From positions 1 to 64,000 of the forward strand of contig JBKBKN010000012.1 in the NCBI GenBank assembly GCA_046294625.1: a stretch of DNA of 64,000 bases, given 5' to 3'. The stretch comes from JBKBKN01 sp046294625 (GTDB taxonomy: Bacteria > Bacteroidota > Bacteroidia > M30B66). The position numbers were made by a program, and so were the translations under genes. Position 1 is the first letter of the stretch. The number at the start of each line of letters is the position of its first letter. Shown piece by piece: positions 8,851-16,779 of this stretch. The notes below the pieces were generated by a model. The model did no database searches. It saw nothing but the letters and a program-made list of their open reading frames with translations, and was not told where the DNA came from.

Positions 8851-9840
8851 TTATTGCGTATTAATAAGTAGTTCAAATGCTTGAAGGGCTCTGCCAGATG
8901 CGATGGATTCATCCGCTTTTTGGATACCTTCTGCTAAATCTTCTGCTATTCCTGCCACCATTAAGGCTGCTCCGGCATTGGCTTTTACCACAGCCATTTG
9001 TGCAGCTGTTCCTCGATTGTACAAAACATTGATGAATATTTCCTTACTTTCTTCTATAGTTTCCCCGCCTGATAAGTCTTCATCGCGAATCGTTCCATAT
9101 GGCAATGCTTCAGGATGCAAGGTACATTCGCCTTGGTAGGTGATTAGGCGAAACGTTGAAGTCAATGAGATTTCGTCATATCCATCCAAGCTGTGAACCA
9201 AGCCGAATTGTTTGCCTTCTTGCTGAAGTAAATATTGATAAACACGGGCTAATTCATTGCTGAAAACACCCGTAAGCTGCTTGTTCGGCTCCCCTGGATT
9301 GACCAAAGGACCCAGCATATTGAAAAAAGTTTTCATACCAAGTTCTTTTCTCACCGGCGCCACGGCCTTCATAGCTGGATGAAACAAGGGGGCATGTAGA
9401 AAGCAAATACCCGCTTTATCTAATTGCTTAAGAAGCATGTTTTCATCGTTGGTGAAGTTATAACCCAATGCCTGCAGCAGATTCGATGAGCCGCAAATGG
9501 ATGAAACCCCATAATTACCATGCTTGACTACTTTTTGTCCGGCACCAGCAATCACAAAGGCTGAAGTGGTGGAAATATTAAAGGTATTTTTACCATCTCC
9601 GCCTGTTCCGCATACATCCATACAATCAGTATCCACGCTTATTTTTTGACATAGATCCAGCATGGCATCACGGAATCCGCTTAGCTCATCAACCGTAATG
9701 CTTCGCATCAGAAATACGGTAATAAAGGCAGCCATTTGGCTATTATTCGCTTTTCCTTCAGCTATCAGGATCAATGCTTCTCTGGCGCTTTGCCGGTCAA
9801 GATGCTCATGGTGAATGAGCTTATGAAGAATTTTGTTCAT
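8851..9840 (-). CDS. trpD: Anthranilate phosphoribosyltransferase
   Basis: It transfers phosphoribose from PRPP to anthranilate. VCGTGGDGKNTFNIST is the PRPP-binding signature, followed by KHGNYGVSS and CGSSNLL. The open frame continues 62 codons upstream inside trpG, but the real start is the ATG giving MNKILHKLIHHEHL. That gives the usual 329-residue length and an ATGA overlap with the trpG stop at 9837-9840. Confidence 0.95.
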   Translation of the reverse strand: MNKILHKLIHHEHLDRQSAREALILIAEGKANNSQMAAFITVFLMRSITVDELSGFRDAMLDLCQKISVDTDCMDVCGTGGDGKNTFNISTTSAFVIAGAGQKVVKHGNYGVSSICGSSNLLQALGYNFTNDENMLLKQLDKAGICFLHAPLFHPAMKAVAPVRKELGMKTFFNMLGPLVNPGEPNKQLTGVFSNELARVYQYLLQQEGKQFGLVHSLDGYDEISLTSTFRLITYQGECTLHPEALPYGTIRDEDLSGGETIEESKEIFINVLYNRGTAAQMAVVKANAGAALMVAGIAEDLAEGIQKADESIASGRALQAFELLINTQ

Positions 9841-10421
9841 ATTTTTTGAATTGAGTTTAACCAGTTTTCGATGATTCGCTTTCCATACTCGGTCATCACC
9901 GACTCCGGATGAAATTGTAAACCATAAATAGGCAATGTTTGATGGCTTAGCGCCATGATAATGCCGTTTTCGTCTTCGGCTATTACGCGCAATTCTTCCG
10001 GTAAATCGTTTCTTTTGACCGCCCAAGAATGATAGCGGCAGGTGATAAATTCTTCCGGAACATGCTGAAATAAAATATTTGATGTGTCCAATAATTTAGT
10101 AGGCATGGCTACTCCGTGAAATACTTCCGGCAGATTAATAAGCTGTGCGCCAAACAATTCACCAATCGCCTGATGGCCAAGGCAAATGCCTAAAATGGGT
10201 TTTGTAGTTGCACAGGCTTTGAGAATACTCGGCATATTTCCAGCTTCCGATGGAATGCCAGGACCAGGTGAGAGTAACAGGGCATCATAAGCTAATGATT
10301 CCTGCGTATTTACTTCATCATTTCGCTTTACATCAAGCGAGAATTCTAAAAAAGATTCCTTTAGCAAATGCACTAAATTGTAAGTAAAGGAATCGTAGTT
10401 ATCAATGAGTAGAATTTTCAT
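9837..10421 (-). CDS. trpG: Anthranilate synthase component II (glutamine amidotransferase)
   Basis: This class I glutaminase supplies ammonia to TrpE. The triad is visible: Cys80 in GICLGHQ, and His172 and Glu174 in LQFHPES. The oxyanion segment SPGPGIPSEAG is also present. It overlaps trpE by ATGA at 10418-10421. Such amidotransferases can serve both anthranilate and p-aminobenzoate synthesis; operon position argues for tryptophan. Confidence 0.94.
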   Translation of the reverse strand: MKILLIDNYDSFTYNLVHLLKESFLEFSLDVKRNDEVNTQESLAYDALLLSPGPGIPSEAGNMPSILKACATTKPILGICLGHQAIGELFGAQLINLPEVFHGVAMPTKLLDTSNILFQHVPEEFITCRYHSWAVKRNDLPEELRVIAEDENGIIMALSHQTLPIYGLQFHPESVMTEYGKRIIENWLNSIQKI

Positions 10422-11830
10422 TGTGCATAAAGATTTTGTGCGTTTTGGATTGCTTGGCGAAGTGCGCCTAATTTGTTATTGATTTCTTGCAATTCACTTT
10501 CCGGATTCGACTTGGCCACTATGCCGGCACCGGCTTGGTAGTGTAGTGCATTATTAACTGATAGAAAGGAACGAATCAATATGGCTTTATTTACTTGGCC
10601 GTCGAAATCGATGTAACCAATCATGCCACCATAAAATCCTCGCGGGCTTTTTTCGTAAGCATGAATCAGCTCCAGTGCTTTAATCTTTGGCGCACCCGAC
10701 AATGTTCCGGCCGGAAAGGTATCAGCAAGTATGTGGATGGCTGAAACCCCGTTTTGTAGCACACCGCTCACTTTCGATACTAAATGAATAACATGTGAAA
10801 AGTATTGTACCTCGCGAAATACTTCTACTTGAACCTGATTACAGTTTCGGCTAAGGTCATTTCGTGCAAGGTCAACGAGCATAATGTGTTCAGCATTCTC
10901 TTTTGGGTCGGCTTGCAGCCTTTGGGCTTCTATTGCATCAGATGCATCGTTGCCTGTTCTGCGAAAGGTGCCTGCTATGGGATGTATATAGGCCTTACCA
11001 TCGGCAATTCGCAATTGTGCTTCCGGTGAAGAACCAAAAATGCGATAGTTAGCAAAGTCGAAATAAAACAGGTATGGACTCGGATTTAACGCACGTAAGG
11101 CCCTGTAAACATTGAAATCATCACCATAAAAAGCAGTACTGAATTTTCTGGAAAGCACCAATTGAAAAACATCGCCTCTCCGGCAATGCTGTATGGCTTT
11201 CTGACACATATTTAAGTATTCATCACCATCAATTTCAGCTTTTTCATCATCTGTTTTTCGAAATGGATATACCGGAATATTTCGGCTGTTGATGATTTGT
11301 GTCAATTCATCTAATCGGCTTTTCTGCTCAAGTTTATCATGATTTTCAATGAGATAAAGCGTTTCATTAAAATGGTTAAATGCAACGATATATCGGTAAA
11401 CTTTATATTCAGCGGTAGGCAGAAGAGCATTTGATGCGCCCACTTCATGCTTCAGTTTTTCCATCCATTGTATGGCTTCAAAACCGGTGTAGCCAAACAA
11501 TCCATTGATTAAACCTTTTTCCTGCAATTTTTCACATTCAAATGAACTTAAAAATTGCTGCATTACATTCACATAAGCGTGATTACTATTTAAAGTTTCT
11601 ACATGAATTGTTCCATCAGGAAAGCTCATTTTACTTTGATTGCCATGAATCTGCAAACTGGCAATCGGCTCAAAGCAGATGTAGGAAAAACTGTTATCAC
11701 CTGCATGATAGTCGGCGCTTTCTAAAAGAATACAATTATGAAAGCGATCTCGCAGTTTTAAATATAAGCTTACCGGTGTATGGGTGTCGGCAAGTATTTT
11801 TTTAACCTTTGAATAGAGTTTATAAGGCAT
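10418..11830 (-). CDS. trpE: Anthranilate synthase component I
   Basis: It converts chorismate to anthranilate using ammonia from TrpG. LLESAD near residue 36 matches the conserved LLES element that binds feedback inhibitor tryptophan. NPSPYLFYF, IAGTFRRTG and the C-terminal FPAGTLSGAPK are chorismate-enzyme signatures. I choose the ATG giving MPYKLYSKVKKILAD because family members begin in this way; an ATG four codons upstream (11842) is equally open. It is the first structural gene of the operon, behind the attenuator at 11852-11987. Confidence 0.94.
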   Translation of the reverse strand: MPYKLYSKVKKILADTHTPVSLYLKLRDRFHNCILLESADYHAGDNSFSYICFEPIASLQIHGNQSKMSFPDGTIHVETLNSNHAYVNVMQQFLSSFECEKLQEKGLINGLFGYTGFEAIQWMEKLKHEVGASNALLPTAEYKVYRYIVAFNHFNETLYLIENHDKLEQKSRLDELTQIINSRNIPVYPFRKTDDEKAEIDGDEYLNMCQKAIQHCRRGDVFQLVLSRKFSTAFYGDDFNVYRALRALNPSPYLFYFDFANYRIFGSSPEAQLRIADGKAYIHPIAGTFRRTGNDASDAIEAQRLQADPKENAEHIMLVDLARNDLSRNCNQVQVEVFREVQYFSHVIHLVSKVSGVLQNGVSAIHILADTFPAGTLSGAPKIKALELIHAYEKSPRGFYGGMIGYIDFDGQVNKAILIRSFLSVNNALHYQAGAGIVAKSNPESELQEINNKLGALRQAIQNAQNLYAQ

Positions 11831-11868
11831 AAGAATAATCATTTAATTTTTCTCAAGCCCTTTGAAAC

Positions 11869-11895
11869 AAAAAAGCCCGCATGAACAGCGGGCTT
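11869..11895 (-). terminator. Intrinsic terminator of the trp attenuator
   Basis: On the minus strand AAGCCCGC, a 7-nt loop TGTTCAT and GCGGGCTT form a perfect 8-bp stem that runs straight into a T tract. It stands between the leader peptide and trpE with no other gene before it, as expected of an attenuator. Confidence 0.85.
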
Positions 11896-11927
11896 GAGCG
11901 TATTTTATTTCTGCACAATAGGTCTGT

Positions 11928-11987
11928 TCATACTTTCGGGTCGAAAGAACGCCACCACCAATTTAAATTTGTGCAGATGCAATTCAT
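11928..11987 (-). CDS. trpL: trp leader peptide with Trp-Trp-Trp
   Basis: The 19-codon ORF MNCICTNLNWWWRSFDPKV starts at 11985-11987 behind an A-rich stretch and stops with TGA at 11928-11930. Three successive TGG codons at 11952-11960 are the strongest clue; tandem Trp codons are rare by chance and sit just where ribosome stalling would control the terminator 50 nt further on. An 8-codon ORF (MNRPIVQK) overlaps the stop by ATGA in another frame; it is probably an accident of the antiterminator sequence. Confidence 0.85.
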   Translation of the reverse strand: MNCICTNLNWWWRSFDPKV

Positions 11988-12010
11988 TTTTTATTTTAAC
12001 TATGATGGCG

Positions 12011-12040
12011 CAAATATACGCACAAAAATGATGAATCAAT
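12011..12040 (-). promoter_or_regulatory. Promoter of the trp operon
   Basis: TATATTTG (minus strand, 12011-12018) matches the Bacteroidota -7 consensus exactly. ATTG at 12037-12040, 18 nt upstream, is an approximate -33 box. Transcription would start near 12004, giving about 17 nt before the leader ATG. Confidence 0.6.
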
Positions 12041-12098
12041 AGGCTGATAAAAATTTTTATTGCGTCATGAATGCCATAAAATAAGAAGCCATCAACAA

Positions 12099-12812
12099 TT
12101 ATTTCCTGCAAACCTCTTGCAACAGAAGCCTTCTGGCGATGGGTAAATAGGTTTCAGAATAAGGGATATTGATTTCTGAATTGACCAGAAATGTGGCCGG
12201 GTTGGGTAGCTCTTTGTTTTCTTTAATGAGCTCCATTTTCACTGCTTCTGGCGTATGAATAAAACTTCCTGAGAAGGTTTTAAAGTAATTCAGGTGAATA
12301 CCCCGAAATTGCTCACCGCTTCCTTGAAATACACTTATCTGATAGTTATAGACACGGGTTTCTTTGGGATAATCTAATTTCATCAACATATATCCTTGTT
12401 CATCATAGAGAGGGCGCAATCCCACCGGTTCGATGTTCATTTTCGAAGCAATGTAATCAAAGATTTCTTTACCTTTATTCAGATAGGCTTCGAATTTGGG
12501 AATGGAAAAGTCAATGATATCGGCAATGGCCTGCATGATTTCATCATCATCAATAGCTTTTTCGTATTCTATTTTAAAGTTTTCTAAATCCAAACTATTG
12601 GGCAAGCCTTTGATATTACTCAAAAATCCTTGTGAGTTATCTTTGTAAGCCTTAAGATTTCTGTAGTGTTCTACCAAATCGCTTAAGGCTGGATAAAGTT
12701 TTTGTGCTTTGAAATGCTTTTCTACATCATGCAAATAAGCAAGCAAAATGTATTGCTTATACTCAAAATCAATCAAATGCTCTGTTAACCAATATTTACT
12801 TAAAGTTTGCAT
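12099..12812 (-). CDS. Conserved hypothetical protein
   Basis: I do not recognise a functional family for this 237-residue soluble protein. It is acidic, mostly helical in appearance in the N-terminal half (SKYWLTEHLIDFEYKQYILLAYLHD), and has no signal peptide or membrane segment. The C-terminal half looks more beta-rich. It lies directly upstream of the trp promoter on the same strand, but the trp promoter and leader between them make a shared function unlikely. There is no terminator between this gene and the trp promoter. Confidence 0.6.
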   Translation of the reverse strand: MQTLSKYWLTEHLIDFEYKQYILLAYLHDVEKHFKAQKLYPALSDLVEHYRNLKAYKDNSQGFLSNIKGLPNSLDLENFKIEYEKAIDDDEIMQAIADIIDFSIPKFEAYLNKGKEIFDYIASKMNIEPVGLRPLYDEQGYMLMKLDYPKETRVYNYQISVFQGSGEQFRGIHLNYFKTFSGSFIHTPEAVKMELIKENKELPNPATFLVNSEINIPYSETYLPIARRLLLQEVCRK

Positions 12813-13047
12813 AGCTCAATTATTTTTTATCTCAATATTAATAAACGTGAAATTTATTGTCAAGTTGCATTGATTACTTTATTTAAACAGGGTTGCTTCA
12901 CCATGGATTTTCTGAGTCAGATCCTTTTCAATATCAATGCTATCTTCAATATGTCTTTAGCTTTAGAGAAAATAGCATCAGTGAATAATTAACTTCAGCG
13001 TGGTGATAATAATTGTGCTTCTCACCATGTTTTATCTGTGAATTTAA

Positions 13048-13055
13048 TACGTTTG
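13048..13055 (+). promoter_or_regulatory. Candidate -7 element for the OmpA lipoprotein gene
   Basis: TACGTTTG matches TAnnTTTG and lies 20 nt before the ATG at 13076. The -33 region (around 13025) has no clear TTTG. Confidence 0.5.
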
Positions 13056-13075
13056 TGTGACTAATTAATTAAATC

Positions 13076-14101
13076 ATGAATTGGAATACCAAAATTACAG
13101 GGTTGTTTATTGCTGTAAGCATGTTATGGTCTTGTGTACCTGCCCGCTTGCATGAAGATGTGAAGAATGCCAAGGACCGCTGTGAAGCAGAGATTACTTC
13201 TGTGAGAGCAGAAATAGAGATATTGCGAGCCAAGGACAAAGAACTCAATGTGCGGATTGATGAATTGGAAAAAGATAAAAGACGTTTAGGATCCGACACC
13301 TCCTCTTTGGGCTTGGCATTGCGTCGACTGAAGTCAAACTATGATAAACTCAATGAAACTTATGAATTGCTTTTAGATAAGAATAAGCAAATGATTAGTG
13401 GCCGCGATGAAGATAACCGCCGATTGATGGGTCAGTTTCAAATGACGCAGGAAGAATTATTGAAAAAAGAAGATCGCCTTCGCGAATCGGAACGGGAGCT
13501 TGATGCCAAGCGTCGCGACTTAGACATCTTGGTGAAAGAATTGGAAGAATCACGTAAGGCCGTAGACGCGAAAGAAAAAAAGGTGGCTGAACTTGAATCC
13601 TTGATTGCTCGAAAAGATTCAGTAGTAAATGCTCTCAAAGATAAAGTTGCCAATGCTTTGTTGAGTTTTCAAGGGCTTGGAGTGGATGTGACGAATAAAA
13701 ACGGCAAAGTATATGTATCCATGGAAGAACGCTTGCTTTTCGCATCCGGGAGCACTACTGTTGATAGCCGTGGTCAGGAAGCTATTCGAAATCTTGCTAA
13801 ATTGCTGGAAAAGGAAAAGGATATCAACATACTCATCGAAGGGCACACCGACAATGTACCCATCAGGAGCTCTGCTATACGTGATAATTGGGATTTGAGT
13901 GTATTGCGCGCAACTTCCATATTGCGCATCATCACATCATCGAGCACCGTTGATCCACGAAGGCTCACGGCAGCGGGAAGGGGGGAATTTTTTCCAATAG
14001 ATCCGGCCAATACTTCTGAAGCAAGAAGAAAAAACCGCCGGACAGAAATTATCTTAACCCCGAAATTAGATGAACTGTATAAGCTTATTGAAGGCAATTA
14101 G
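13076..14101 (+). CDS. OmpA-family lipoprotein with coiled coil
   Basis: The N-terminus ends in a lipobox (MLWSC, Cys20). Residues about 25-200 are charged heptad-like sequence that predicts a long coiled coil. Residues about 215-335 are an OmpA/MotB peptidoglycan-binding domain with FASGSTTVD, IEGHTDNVPI and the closing ARRKNRRTEI. The protein probably sits in the outer membrane and reaches through the periplasm to peptidoglycan. It is monocistronic with its own -7 box. Confidence 0.85.
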   Translation: MNWNTKITGLFIAVSMLWSCVPARLHEDVKNAKDRCEAEITSVRAEIEILRAKDKELNVRIDELEKDKRRLGSDTSSLGLALRRLKSNYDKLNETYELLLDKNKQMISGRDEDNRRLMGQFQMTQEELLKKEDRLRESERELDAKRRDLDILVKELEESRKAVDAKEKKVAELESLIARKDSVVNALKDKVANALLSFQGLGVDVTNKNGKVYVSMEERLLFASGSTTVDSRGQEAIRNLAKLLEKEKDINILIEGHTDNVPIRSSAIRDNWDLSVLRATSILRIITSSSTVDPRRLTAAGRGEFFPIDPANTSEARRKNRRTEIILTPKLDELYKLIEGN

Positions 14102-14212
14102 CCGACTCATATCCTTTGTGCATTTTAGTTGATCTCAAGTTCATGTTAAATTAGTTAATGAAGACTTTCGTTTTCAACATGGTTAATTATTATGCTTTAC
14201 AGGATATAAAAA

Positions 14213-14434
14213 CTTAGCGCTTCTTGCGGTTTCTTTTTTACCATTAGTAGACCTGATTTTAAATAGTTTCAAAATCTCTGCGTACACAGCGTCATCTTCG
14301 TTTGCGATGTTGTTGATTTTTTCAAACCACAAAGCACGCCAAACACGCGAAGGTTGTTAATTGACCAAGTTTTATAAATTGATCAAGAATTTGTTTTCTT
14401 AGCGCCCTTAGCGATTTCTTTTACCATAAAGCAA
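14213..14434. repeat. Degenerate intergenic repeat units in both orientations
   Basis: Three related stretches occur. 14213-14243 and 14398-14434 share, on the minus strand, TGGTAAAA..GAAA.CGC followed by GCGCTAAG. 14324-14353 carries a related unit on the plus strand (ACCACAAAGCACGCC, then AACACGCGAAG). 'Caaag..gcgc..aag' repeats of this flavour are common between genes of Bacteroidota. Copies here are diverged, so they look like relics. Confidence 0.5.
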
Positions 14435-14566
14435 TAAAGTTCTGCATAGCACTTAAACCTACGGTGTACCTTACAGCTTCTCAGTTTGCTTTGTGGTTGA
14501 TTTTCAATCCATAAAACCATTCTAATCGCGTTAAGCGGAGTTTACTGTATGCTAAAATATGTCCCC

Positions 14567-14606
14567 AAAAAAAAGAAGGGGCGGCAACTTGGTTGCCTAC
14601 CCCTTC
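14567..14606 (-). terminator. Terminator of the ATP-grasp gene
   Basis: On the minus strand GAAGGGG-ta-GGCAAC, loop CAA, GTTGCC-g-CCCCTTC form a 13-bp stem with a small internal loop, followed by eight T. It lies about 90 nt past the stop at 14693. Confidence 0.85.
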
Positions 14607-14692
14607 TAAATCAAACTAACGCTACAGCGAACGAACACACATTCGCATAAAAAGTTTTTAATTTCAGATTAAAATCTGTTAATCCTTTTTTA

Positions 14693-15814
14693 TTAAGCCT
14701 TTACAGTAGCTTTTTTAGTCTTGGTCGCAGGTTTTTCTGCTACTGTTTCAGCTGCCGCTTTCACGTCTTCCTTTTTAGCTGAAGCTTTGGCTGCTTTGGG
14801 TTCAGTTGCTTTTTCTGCTTTGGGCGCTGTGACTTTTTTAGCAGGCGCTTTTTTCTCTTCTGCAGGACTCAGGTTGAGTACCGCTTTGGTAATAAAGGTT
14901 CCCCATGTGAGGTTATCCTGTCCTGGTTTTTGCGCTTTAGCTCTTTCAATTGCATAATTTGCAGCAGTTTCCACAACCCATTCAAAGTTATCTTCGCCCA
15001 CGGAGTTCACGTCTGCATCGGGAGCAGGATTGCAGAAATCAATTGCATAAGGAATTCCGTTTCTTACTGCAAATTCTACAGTGTTGAAATCATAACCTAA
15101 AGCGTGGTTGAGTTTCAATACATATTCTTCAATGGTTTTAAGCAATTTAGCGTCAGGAGCTGGTCCGTCAGTTACATAGCGCAGGTGATGTGGGTTGCGT
15201 GGTTCGTATTTCATAATGCGAACATATTTGCCACCGATGCAGTAGCAACGATAATACTCTTCAAAAACGATTTCTTCCTGAAGCATCATTACCAGATTGC
15301 CGGTTTCGTGATAAGCTTGGAAAAACTCTTCGGCATTATTTAACTTATATACGCTTTTCCAGCCGCCGCCTGCGTGAGGCTTCAGGTAAGCAGGAAATCC
15401 GATATGGTCGAATATTTTCTCCCAGCTAAGTGGATAAGCCAAGTTGCGGAACGATTGTTCTGTGGTTTCGGCTGGAGGCACAACTGATGGCAAAATCACC
15501 GTTTTAGGAACCGGTACGCCAAGCTTTACGGCTAATGCGTTGTTGAAAAACTTCTCGTCAGCGCTCCACCAAAATGGATTGTTGATGACTGCTGTTCCGG
15601 AAATAGCAGCATTTTTAAGATAAGCACGATAAAAAGGCACATCTTGTGAAATGCGGTCAATGATTACAGCATATTCAGTAGGCTCAGCCTGGGCTACTAC
15701 ATCAATATACACAGCTTCAGCTTTAACATCTTTTAATCCTTTGCTGTTGATGCGGTCGATAATGGCCTGTGGAAAGGTGTTTTCCATGCCATGTAAGATT
15801 CCGATTTTTTTCAT
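14693..15814 (-). CDS. ATP-grasp domain protein with Lys/Ala-rich C-terminal tail
   Basis: Residues 1-320 look like an ATP-grasp ligase: a pre-ATP-grasp part beginning MKKIGILHGMEN, the central FPAYLKPHAGGGWKSVYKL glycine loop, MLQEEIVFEEYYRCYCIGG with acidic ATP-site residues, and the metal-binding end EFAVRNGIPYAIDFCNPAPD. ATP-grasp enzymes join a carboxylate to an amine or thiol through an acyl phosphate; the substrate here is unknown. The last about 50 residues are almost only Ala, Lys, Glu, Thr and Pro, like a histone H1 tail, which is unusual for the family. It follows an esterase gene by 30 nt and ends at a strong terminator, so the pair forms an operon. Confidence 0.75.
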   Translation of the reverse strand: MKKIGILHGMENTFPQAIIDRINSKGLKDVKAEAVYIDVVAQAEPTEYAVIIDRISQDVPFYRAYLKNAAISGTAVINNPFWWSADEKFFNNALAVKLGVPVPKTVILPSVVPPAETTEQSFRNLAYPLSWEKIFDHIGFPAYLKPHAGGGWKSVYKLNNAEEFFQAYHETGNLVMMLQEEIVFEEYYRCYCIGGKYVRIMKYEPRNPHHLRYVTDGPAPDAKLLKTIEEYVLKLNHALGYDFNTVEFAVRNGIPYAIDFCNPAPDADVNSVGEDNFEWVVETAANYAIERAKAQKPGQDNLTWGTFITKAVLNLSPAEEKKAPAKKVTAPKAEKATEPKAAKASAKKEDVKAAAETVAEKPATKTKKATVKA

Positions 15815-15844
15815 GTTGAATGTGTTTTAGTTTTGGTTTTATGG

Positions 15845-16552
15845 TTATTTAATTAATGATAAATAATGTGGAAACATTTCTCGCCATACCGGCCAGTCGT
15901 GATTGGCGCCCGGCTTGATATCGAGCCAGTGGCTGATGCCTTTGGCTCTAAGTATTTCTGCAAATCGAATATTGGCATCTAGGCAAATATCGTGTTCGCC
16001 TGTGCCAAGCACTACATGCATATCTCTGTAGTTTTCGTCCCATGACTGGGGCAAAAAATCAGGTGGATTGTTGAAATATACGTTTTCGTCGTAATATCCA
16101 TCGAGTTGGCCCTTGATGTCAAAAGCTGCACCCATGTTGAATACATATTTAACCAATTCCGGATGTTTGAAAGCAAAATTGGTGGCATGGTAACCACCGA
16201 AGCTACAGCCTGCAGTGGCTACTTTTTTTACTCCTGTTTCTCTTTGGGCTAGTGGAACAAGTTCATCTTTAAGCATCAAGTCATACCAAATATGATTGCG
16301 GACACGTTCTGCCGGGTGAATGTTTTTGTTGTACCAGCTCAATTGATCTATACCGTCAGGACAATAAATCTTAACCAGACCTTCATAAATAAACCAAGAA
16401 ACAGAGTCGATAAGTTTAAAATCTTTGTTTTCAAAATATCTTCCCATTGAGGTCGGGAAAAGTATGATAGGGTAGCCCCTGTCGCCGAAAACAAGCATCT
16501 CGATATCCATTCCCAGATGCCCTGAATACCATTTATGATATTGTTCTTTCAC
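15845..16552 (-). CDS. Alpha/beta-hydrolase, esterase D-like
   Basis: The 235-residue protein has a nucleophile elbow GCSFGG with Ser117, an acid candidate in GTGEHDICLD and the catalytic His in PGANHDWPVW near residue 218. No signal peptide is seen, so it is probably cytoplasmic. This type is annotated as esterase or S-formylglutathione-hydrolase-like; the actual ester is unknown. It is the first gene of the operon with the ATP-grasp protein and is divergent from another esterase at 16780, which suggests one pathway with two hydrolases and one ligase. Confidence 0.75.
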   Translation of the reverse strand: MKEQYHKWYSGHLGMDIEMLVFGDRGYPIILFPTSMGRYFENKDFKLIDSVSWFIYEGLVKIYCPDGIDQLSWYNKNIHPAERVRNHIWYDLMLKDELVPLAQRETGVKKVATAGCSFGGYHATNFAFKHPELVKYVFNMGAAFDIKGQLDGYYDENVYFNNPPDFLPQSWDENYRDMHVVLGTGEHDICLDANIRFAEILRAKGISHWLDIKPGANHDWPVWREMFPHYLSLIK

Positions 16553-16642
16553 TATTATTGTCCTTATAAATTTATGGACTTTATTTTGTTGTTTTGTTAT
16601 TCATTTGTCAATTGTGTTAACATTTGCTTAACAAAACTGCTG

Positions 16643-16672
16643 CAAAGATAGTCAATTATTCAAATATGCAAA
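16643..16672 (-). promoter_or_regulatory. Promoter of the esterase/ATP-grasp operon
   Basis: On the minus strand TATCTTTG (16643-16650) is a full -7 match and TTTG (16669-16672) is a -33 box 18 nt upstream. Transcription would start near 16636, leaving an 80-nt leader. Confidence 0.55.
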
Positions 16673-16699
16673 ATATTGTTAATTATAATTTTTGCACAC

Positions 16700-16732
16700 T
16701 TTGTTCACATCCACGAAACATATAGAGATTTG
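16700..16732 (+). promoter_or_regulatory. Weak promoter candidate for the divergent esterase
   Basis: TTTG at 16700-16703 and the imperfect -7 element GAGATTTG at 16725-16732 are 21 nt apart. The leading TA is replaced by GA, so this is only a candidate. Confidence 0.3.
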
Positions 16733-16779
16733 CATCGCTCAAAAAGCTAATAGGATCAATAAATGCAAGGAATTAATAA

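Larger units (their letters stand above)
11852..12004 (-). promoter_or_regulatory. trp operon transcription attenuator (leader RNA)
   Basis: The leader RNA holds four pairings visible as perfect complements. (1) CTGCACAA at 11969-11976 with TTGTGCAG at 11911-11918 encloses the Trp codons. (2) ATGAACAG at 11924-11931, which overlaps the leader stop codon, with CTGTTCAT at 11881-11888 is the antiterminator. (3) The 8-bp terminator stem uses 11873-11880 and 11888-11895, and its loop is the antiterminator partner. (4) CTCAAGCCC at 11890-11898 with GGGCTTGAG at 11852-11860 also competes with the terminator. A ribosome stalled on the Trp codons leaves 11924-11931 free, favouring read-through; one that reaches the stop covers it, favouring termination. 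The mechanism is inferred from the enteric trp paradigm. Confidence 0.8.
14102..14692. other. 591-bp non-coding region with degenerate repeats and a terminator
   Basis: No gene is supported on either strand. It holds degenerate repeat units at 14213-14243, 14324-14353 and 14398-14434, described separately, and the terminator of the ATP-grasp gene at its right end. The rest (14435-14560) shows nothing I can name. Confidence 0.6.

Noticed and set aside
9841..10026. N-terminal extension of trpD by 62 codons
   Set aside because: It lies inside trpG in another frame and has no similarity to the family; the ATG at 9840 gives the normal length and an ATGA overlap.
11905..12111. 68-codon minus-strand frame across the trp leader
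   Set aside because: It is out of frame with the WWW peptide and spans the promoter; the short leader ORF explains the region better.
12902..12992. 29-codon plus-strand ORF MDFLSQILFN..., before the OmpA lipoprotein gene
   Set aside because: No coupling, no promoter at its front and no recognisable features; chance ORFs of this size are common in AT-rich gaps.
14721..14957. Hydrophobic Ala-rich plus-strand frame opposite the ATP-grasp tail
   Set aside because: It is the antisense of Lys/Ala codons; the minus-strand frame has the domain evidence.
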